From Deroplatys truncata (lineage: Eukaryota; Arthropoda; Insecta; Mantodea; Mantidae): DNA of 64,000 nucleotides. A model generated the notes under the pieces. That model had not been told where the DNA came from and ran no database searches. It saw nothing but the letters and a program-made list of their open reading frames with translations. The stretch lies in the NCBI GenBank assembly GCA_030765065.1, contig CM060975.1:202592007-202656006 (forward strand). Direction: 5' to 3'. The position numbers were made by a program, and so were the translations under genes. Positions 58,481 to 64,000 of this stretch are shown piece after piece; the first letter of the stretch is position 1; each line of letters starts with the position of its first letter.

Positions 58481-58999
58481 GTTCAAAGAAATGAGTACTT
58501 TCCGTGGACACTACAGGGCTGCTTGGTCGACGGTTGTTCATCGTACTCTCTAGTAGCTCCAACAGTGGGACGGGTCTTCAAGCCCGGAACTGTTACGGAC
58601 TACTGTTACTTAGTAATTCGTCTGCCTTTAGACAAGTAAGGAAACTGGGAATACCTCCGTTGCATACTCTTCATAATTAGATAAAATAATGAGAAATTAC
58701 AATAAAACATAATGAGGTAGAAACCGTGGTATGCCCATAGCAATGATACCATTTTGGGCGTTTTTGTTGTGCCTAATTTCCTTACTTGCTAAGTATTTTA
58801 TTTCAAGATAGCGAACCGATTATAACTGTGGACAAAATGTGCAATTAAATCGTAAAAATAAGTATTTATATCTAAGTTTGGAGAGCCCTTCATGGAAACG
58901 ATATACAAACAAGACAATAACTACTGAAGTACAGTAAAACCTTTGATTAATAAAACAAAATATAAGTTGAAGTAGTTATTGTCTTTACGTTGTTGAATT
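58481..58999. other. No gene seen
   Basis: Unrecognised AT-rich DNA. Confidence 0.45.
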
Positions 59000-59955
59000 G
59001 TTGTTGGAGTTGTTTGCACCTCGCTTTGGGCGTCAAACTTGAAGTAGGTATGTTCTTGGAGTTTATTTATTAGCCTCACACTTGGGATGCCAATTTGAGA
59101 AGGTGTTGTTTACGTAATTTGCTGCTACGTATGAAAAGCTGATTTGAAAATGTATTTTTGTTGTTACACTCCAAGTTTAAAAATATTATATTAACTTTGT
59201 TATTAAGCTGCTTCTATAGATATTATTTATGTTTTTTGCCTCGGCTGCGTCAGTATTCCTTTAGAAACACGTTTCTCTTAATCAGGGCGTGGTGCGACAA
59301 GAATGTAGGCTTACACATATTTGAAGTTTAAATTCACTTATTTTTATTAAGCCTTGACACAAATTAAATAGCACTACACTGATATCAAGAGCTGTGAGAT
59401 TCTTTAATACTTGCACTTTGTTAATGCGTATACTTAATTTTCGTTTCACACGAATACGTAATATTTCTTTAGAGAACACATCTTCCATCGGGTCACTACC
59501 AAGATCTGCAGGCAACTGAACATATTTCAACCGTCCAAACCCGTAAACTTCTGTATTTCAAATCTCTGATTGGCTAATCTTAGTCCAATAGAATACCTGC
59601 ATTTTACTGAAGCTTTTTCTGGCTGTTGATTGGCTATTTTTAAACTGTCACTAAATTTACATTATTGCTGCTCTATCATGACTAGTAAAAACTCTCAAAC
59701 GCATTATTGCCTCAAGGTTACCTCATTATTAGCAACGTTAAACTTATTATTCTCACAGCTCTTACATTATTAAATTACGTAATGCATTCAAATAACATTA
59801 TTAAACATGTTTACAATAATATAAGCATTTGCAATGACTGTTACATACATTTTACAAATTTATTACATACATATTGCTTCAAGGTGGGCTGTTATTGAAT
59901 TTACATATTATATAATTTAATTGAAATTATTCAAGTGTTAAAAATACTGCCTCAA
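59000..59955. repeat. Second copy of the LTR-like repeat
   Basis: Colinear with 53897-54924: AATTTGAGAAGGTGTT, CTGCGTCAGTATT, ACACGTTTCTCTTA, GAATGTAGGCTTACACA, TGATTGGCTAATC, CCAATAGAATACCTGC, TTAAATTACGTAAT and AAAAATACTGC. It is diverged by many small indels. Its left limit is unclear because the first 150 bp are rearranged relative to copy 1. Confidence 0.65.
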
Positions 59956-60042
59956 ATATGTAAAACAATTAAGATTATGTTGAAAACCAAAAAATGTAAA
60001 AATGATTCGAGTGGCCGGACAGATGGCAATCGGAGGTAAAAG

Positions 60043-60910
60043 TCTGGTGTGTTACGTTCACATGTCTTTCTCTACCCTCTATCGTTTATTACTGGTTATA
60101 CAAACTCTTCATATTAAAGCTTATTTTTCTGTCTACTACATTTTAATCCAAATAAACCTATGCAGAAATAGTACATTATACATTTCATTATAGATACAAA
60201 GAGAACAGCAATAGTGAAATGCTAAAGAATTGGACGCAGTATGCTGCCTTACTGTTCCCATGCAATCGCGAGAAATAACTGAATGTTAACAGGACTTAAG
60301 AGAATAACCAAGAAATGAACAATTCGAATCTAAATAGCAGATATTTCAGAAATGGCTTATGGCGTTTGCCTCAAAAGAGTTATTTGAATTAAATTATATG
60401 TCTTAAAGAGATCTACATTTTTTGTGTAGTACGTTTTCGTCTATCGCTTAACGTTTACGAGTTATACAAGATTATTCGTTTCTTCCATATGAAGTGGACT
60501 TCGCAGGTAACTCCCAGAAAATTCAAGATATATACTTTATTTCTAATATAAATACCTTTAACATATGTATTTTAATCAAAATCGTTAGAGCCATCTTTAT
60601 GAAAATAAAAAAATCGAAAAATCTTCCATTTAAGGGGTAGTTTGGGTTGGGAAATTTTCTTGAAAACCTTTGTGTAGCATCTTTGGAAGGTACTGCACGC
60701 AATTACCAAGTTTGGTGTTTTTCCGACTTTTCGTTTTTGAATTATGCTGTTCAGAGACACACACACACAAACGAGCGCGGACCTTTCTTCCAAAAACGCT
60801 TTTTGTTTGGTTTGAGGGGACCTCAAAACAGTATTTTCGCTTAAATCTCGACAATGATTTTCTGGGTGGAATGCAGTACTTTCACTACTTATTATACGTT
60901 GAAGAGAAAG
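60043..60910 (+). repeat. LR repeat
   Basis: 868 bp, L start TCTGGTGTGTTACGTTCAC, ACATTTTTTGTGTAGTACG, TTTGGGTTGGGAAATTTTC, short CA tract (60758-60769), GTGGAATGCAGTACTTTCAC and an end GAAGAGAAAG before TAAAAA. Confidence 0.88.
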
Positions 60911-61060
60911 TAAAAAGCCCTTTTGAGTGTAGGCGATATTAATTAAAAGGAGAAAATAATGCCTCTGAGTGGTATAAAATTAGAACACTCCAGCGTTACC
61001 AACTTTGATTTCCTGGCAGATATATAGATTATTATCCAAAAGGCTTGTATTGTTGATATA

Positions 61061-61407
61061 ATGGCGGATAATTTTAATGCATTAATTATGGAATCTGAAG
61101 AACCCTGCCGAAATTTTACAAGCAGCGGAGAGGGTAACATTGGAATTGCTACCAAAAAAAGTCAAGCAAACTGTACGAAAGAGCACACAACTGGTTTCTT
61201 CAATAGTACAAGGTAAGAAACGTACATACTAATTGTAATGAGATTGATCTGTTAGCATACTTTGAGGGTAAAGCCAAAACATGGATAGCTTCAACATTGT
61301 GGGTAAATTATTCTATGACCAAACTGTGTCACAGTGTCAAGGACAGCAAAGGCATTAGTAAATACTGCAAACTAATAACATTCTTGAAACAGATGCATGA
61401 AGGTTAG
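61061..61407 (+). pseudogene. Remnant of a tyrosine-recombinase-like (Crypton-type) N-terminal domain
   Basis: ATG at 61061 gives MADNFNALIMESEE. Across frameshifts follow a FYKAAERV-like stretch, LLPKK, SSKLYERAHNWFLQ (61160-61205) and, after a stop, EIDLLAYFEGKAKTWIASTL then WVNYSMTKLCHSV and ISKYCKLITFLKQMHEG, ending at a stop at 61405-61407. The pattern LLPKKS..Y...Y..F..W, LLAYF, STLW..YSM, DISKY.KL..FLK is, to my knowledge, that of the helical N-terminal domain of insect proteins related to phage-type tyrosine recombinases (Crypton-like). No catalytic R-HxxR-Y part is visible downstream. It is broken by several frameshifts. The family name is inference from pattern memory. Confidence 0.5.
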
Positions 61408-61729
61408 AAGCCAAATTATTCTCATAGCCTTCTTTATGCACAACGCTTTTCTTTTTCTGACTCATCATGTTGTTAGCACTGATGCTAAAAGGAAACAAGT
61501 GACCATCACAGCCACGCTGAGCATCACAGGTACGAAATAGGAAAGATGAATCTAATTCGTAATCTACAATTTGTCTATAAATATTGAGACTGTCTAAAAA
61601 GTAGTGTACAGTATGCAATTCAAAACAATTTTATTCTACTCCCTTTTAACCCTTGTAGGTATAAAAAATAACTCTTTACCTATACGGCCATTAATGTCGA
61701 CAAGCTGTTATCGACAACCAACAAAATAT

Positions 61730-62012
61730 CGTCCTCCGTGGTGTAGTGGTTACCATAACAGACTCGAGATGGCGGGTTCAAACCCGTAGGAGGGCGATGT
61801 AATTTTTTTCGGGCGTAAAATTCCTCGGAATGGCTTTCTTTGGAAGGGAAGTAAGGTCGGGTTTCCCGTGTCGTAGATTTATGCTACGTAAAAGAACCTC
61901 AAGCCTGATAAAGAGGCCTCACAGCAAAATTACTAGTTTTTCACCCCAATATAGAATGGAACGCTAAGGACCACAGTAGTTAAAGAGCGTCCATAAATTT
62001 AAAAGCGAATAT
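61730..62012 (+). mobile_element. SINE (family I), full copy with target duplication
   Basis: Head CGTCCTCCGTGGTGTAGTGG, TTACCATAACAG, B box GGGTTCAAACCCG, body GGGCGATGTAATTTTTTTCG, CAAGCCTGATAAAGAGGCC, tail CATAAATTTAAAAGCG. CAACCAACARAATAT flanks both sides (61715-61729 and 62013-62027, one mismatch). The insertion is 283 bp. Confidence 0.93.
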
Positions 62013-62027
62013 CAACCAACAGAATAT

Positions 62028-62429
62028 TTAATCAACTTGAAAATTAAACTATAATGCCGTTCAGAGCTAATTTACTTTTCTTTAATATACTGAGAGTGAT
62101 GAAGCTCCCCATTGTGTTAAGACATTACTTGTATCACGACAAAATATTAAGGATTTTTTCTAATATCTATCAAATAAACACACAATAGTATTGCAGTTTG
62201 TTGATGTGTTACTTTAAAATAGAAAATCCTGTTGTAGTTCTTAATAAATACATAATTTATAAGGGTGTCAAGCATTACTGTGGTCTCAGAAAAAATTCAT
62301 ACTACTTTAAGAAAAATATTGATGTGTAGCATTCACGTGATTTCTCTACTCACTCTTCTACAAAATATTCATACAAAGGTATATTCCTCTATTTCTTTTT
62401 TCGTCGTTAACTTGGCTACTAGAATTTTT
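62028..62429. other. No gene; L-like trace
   Basis: AT-rich. At 62319-62350 TTGATGTGTAGCATTCACG and TGATTTCTCTACTCACTC faintly resemble the start of an L module. Confidence 0.4.
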
Positions 62430-62545
62430 ACTTTCTCCAACATAATCTATTAGTTAGAGAGGGAATTACATTCTACTCAAAAAGTCGACACCGAGATCTT
62501 ATCAAAAATAATATTTTGGGACTCTCTGAATAAAAAAAGAACATG

Positions 62546-62587
<42 letters not shown>

Positions 62588-63274
62588 CAGCATAACTCAA
62601 GAACAAGATACGAAATAAAACATCAAACTTGATATTTAAATTCAGTGGCCTTTCAAATATGCAAAACAAAGTTTTTCAATAATATTTCCTCACTCCAAAC
62701 TACACTTTACATGGAAAAAGTTTAGAAATTTCCATTCTCTCAAAATTAACTCTAACGATTTTGATTAAAGTGACATGCGATAAATAAAATGTATATATTG
62801 AATTTTCTGGGAATAATCTATGAAGTCTTCTTCATTCGGGAGAAATTTTATATAATTTTGTACAACGGGTCAACCATAATATACGAACAAAATCGTACCT
62901 GCTTCAAAAAATGCAGATCTCTTTGAAACTCTGAATTTATTCTGTAAAATCAGTCTTCATATTCGAAATATCCCTTATTATCGATTTGAATTTTTCAGTA
63001 CTTTTGTTATTTTTAAAGCACTGCCGCTATTCACTTGTTTCTCACGATGTGTGGAATTTGAAACTTGCATATAGAGACATATGACTATTGATTTTTTTCT
63101 GTATACCCTTTGTACCTTCAATGAGATGTGTAATGACACTATTTACTTCAGAGGTTTATTTAGATTAACATGAATTAGGTAGAAAAATAAGCTTTCGTAA
63201 GGAGTAGTTTGTAGTAGCTATATAAAAAGAAACGATAGTGGGTAGAGACAGTCATATGAATGTAACGCATAGAT
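62430..63274 (-). repeat. LR repeat, old copy
   Basis: R end ACTTTCTCCAACATAATC, a GT tract at about 62545-62584, GAACAGCATAACTCAAGAAC, TACACTTTACATGGAA, an old-type middle, and L end near GAATGTAACGCATAGA. Confidence 0.82.
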
Positions 63275-63386
63275 ATTTTAAATTGGAGAGGAATGCTTTC
63301 TGGAATTAATGCATATGCATATATAAAGGCCTACACAAAACGTAGTGTTTTTGCTGTATAGTATATTCTTCAGATTATCAGGTTTT

Positions 63387-63736
63387 GCTTTCTCTATCAC
63401 GTACTACATAGTAGGTAGAGAAGGTATTGCATTCTACCAAAATTGTGATACCGAGATATCACGGAAATGCATGTTTTGAGGCTCTCTTAATCCAAAAAAG
63501 AAGCGTTTTTAGAAAAAGTTACGTGTGTGTATGTGTGCGTCTGTGAACAGCATAACTAAAAAACGAAAAGTGGTATAAACACCAAACTTGGTATTTAAGT
63601 TCAGTACCTTTCAAAGATAAGACACAAAGATTTTCAAGAAAATTCCCCACCCCGAACTATCATTTACATGCAAAATGTTTAGAAAACTTTAATGTTCTAA
63701 ACACTAGCTCTAACGATTTTGATTAAATACTACATA
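63387..63736 (-). repeat. LR repeat, R part cut by a transposon
   Basis: R blocks GCTTTCTCTATCACGTAC, GTGATACCGAGATATCACGG, CAGCATAACTAAAAAACG and CCCCACCCCGAACTATC run to GATTTTGATTAAATACTACA, where an element starting CAGGGTTATTC follows a TA at 63735-63736. Confidence 0.85.
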
Positions 63737-64000
63737 CAGGGTTATTCAAAATGAAGGAACAGGCTCTAAATATTTATTTCTAATGAACAACAATAGATGG
63801 CGACAAATGCGATACATCATTGAATAGAGGAAGGTTCAAAGTTTTATTTTATTTGTTCAAACTGAGCACCATTGGTTATGCGAGGACGACCAGTGCTTTT
63901 CCGTTTACATACGCAACCATCTTCTAGGAATTCATTGTATCAATTGTAAATTTTTATGACGAGGCGGCTCTTTGTTGAACTTGCAATGAAATGAACGCTG
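63737..64000 (-). mobile_element. Mariner-type element, cut by the window end
   Basis: Starts CAGGGTTATTCAAAATGAAG after TA. Further in, the minus strand encodes a transposase helix-turn-helix: TKSRLVIKIYN, a stop where Trp is expected, then YNEFLEDGCVCKRKSTGRPR and ITNGAQFEQ. If the transposase ATG and catalytic core exist they lie in another part of the element or beyond 64000. The reading direction means the visible end is downstream of only a partial N-terminus, so the copy is probably rearranged. Confidence 0.75.

Overview
The window looks like nuclear DNA of an arthropod, most likely an insect. It is AT-rich and full of microsatellites, tRNA-derived SINEs, non-LTR retrotransposon debris, a BEL/Pao remnant and many Tc1/mariner relatives. 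The mix of SINEs and mariners is reminiscent of a large polyneopteran genome such as a cockroach or termite, but that is an impression and not a demonstrated assignment. I found no convincing intact host protein gene, rRNA gene or canonical tRNA gene. Nearly everything recognisable is a transposable element or its remains.

The dominant component is a repeat family I call LR. A typical young copy is about 800-900 bp. It has an L module of about 230 bp (starting TCTGATGTGTTACACTCAC) and an R module of about 630-670 bp (ending GTAGTAGAGAAAG), joined at a short A-run, with an internal (CA)n tract at a fixed place in R. Older diverged copies are longer in the middle. Copies lie at about 6.9, 8.5, 10.8, 16.9, 18.1, 22.1-23.4, 33.6, 35.0-37.7, 39.3, 42.2, 48.2-50.6, 51.6-58.1, 60.0, 62.4 and 63.4 kb. 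Insertions sit in A/T runs. I cannot assign the family to a known class.

Layout. 0-6.3 kb: an internally deleted mariner, two GC-richer SINE-like repeats, and a Tc1 element split precisely by a mariner. 6.9-19.4 kb: LR copies with SINEs and a PIF/Harbinger-like inverted-repeat element (12.8-14.1 kb). 19.5-25.5 kb: a long palindrome, a LINE 3' end carrying a SINE, and nested SINEs. 25.7-33 kb: minus-strand retroelement graveyard (BEL/Pao integrase/RNase H region, a mariner fragment, a Jockey/I-like LINE, another LINE). 33.6-42.7 kb: LR copies, one split by a 1.8-kb mariner-type element with long inverted repeats, and SINEs. 43.3-47.8 kb: a LINE 3' end, SINEs and a compound tandem repeat. 48-58 kb: the most structured part, with LR inside LR, and an old LR split by a mariner that itself carries two copies of a self-nested LR composite and a candidate solo LTR. 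58-64 kb: a second copy of that LTR-like repeat, more LR, a degraded recombinase-like coding remnant, a SINE with clear target duplication, and the edge of another mariner-type element.

The most striking observation is that the two self-nested composites, L(LR)R, at 52070-53833 and 55920-57574 share diagnostic substitutions by position (outer with outer, inner with inner). The nested composite therefore appears to have been copied as one unit into two sites of the same host transposon.
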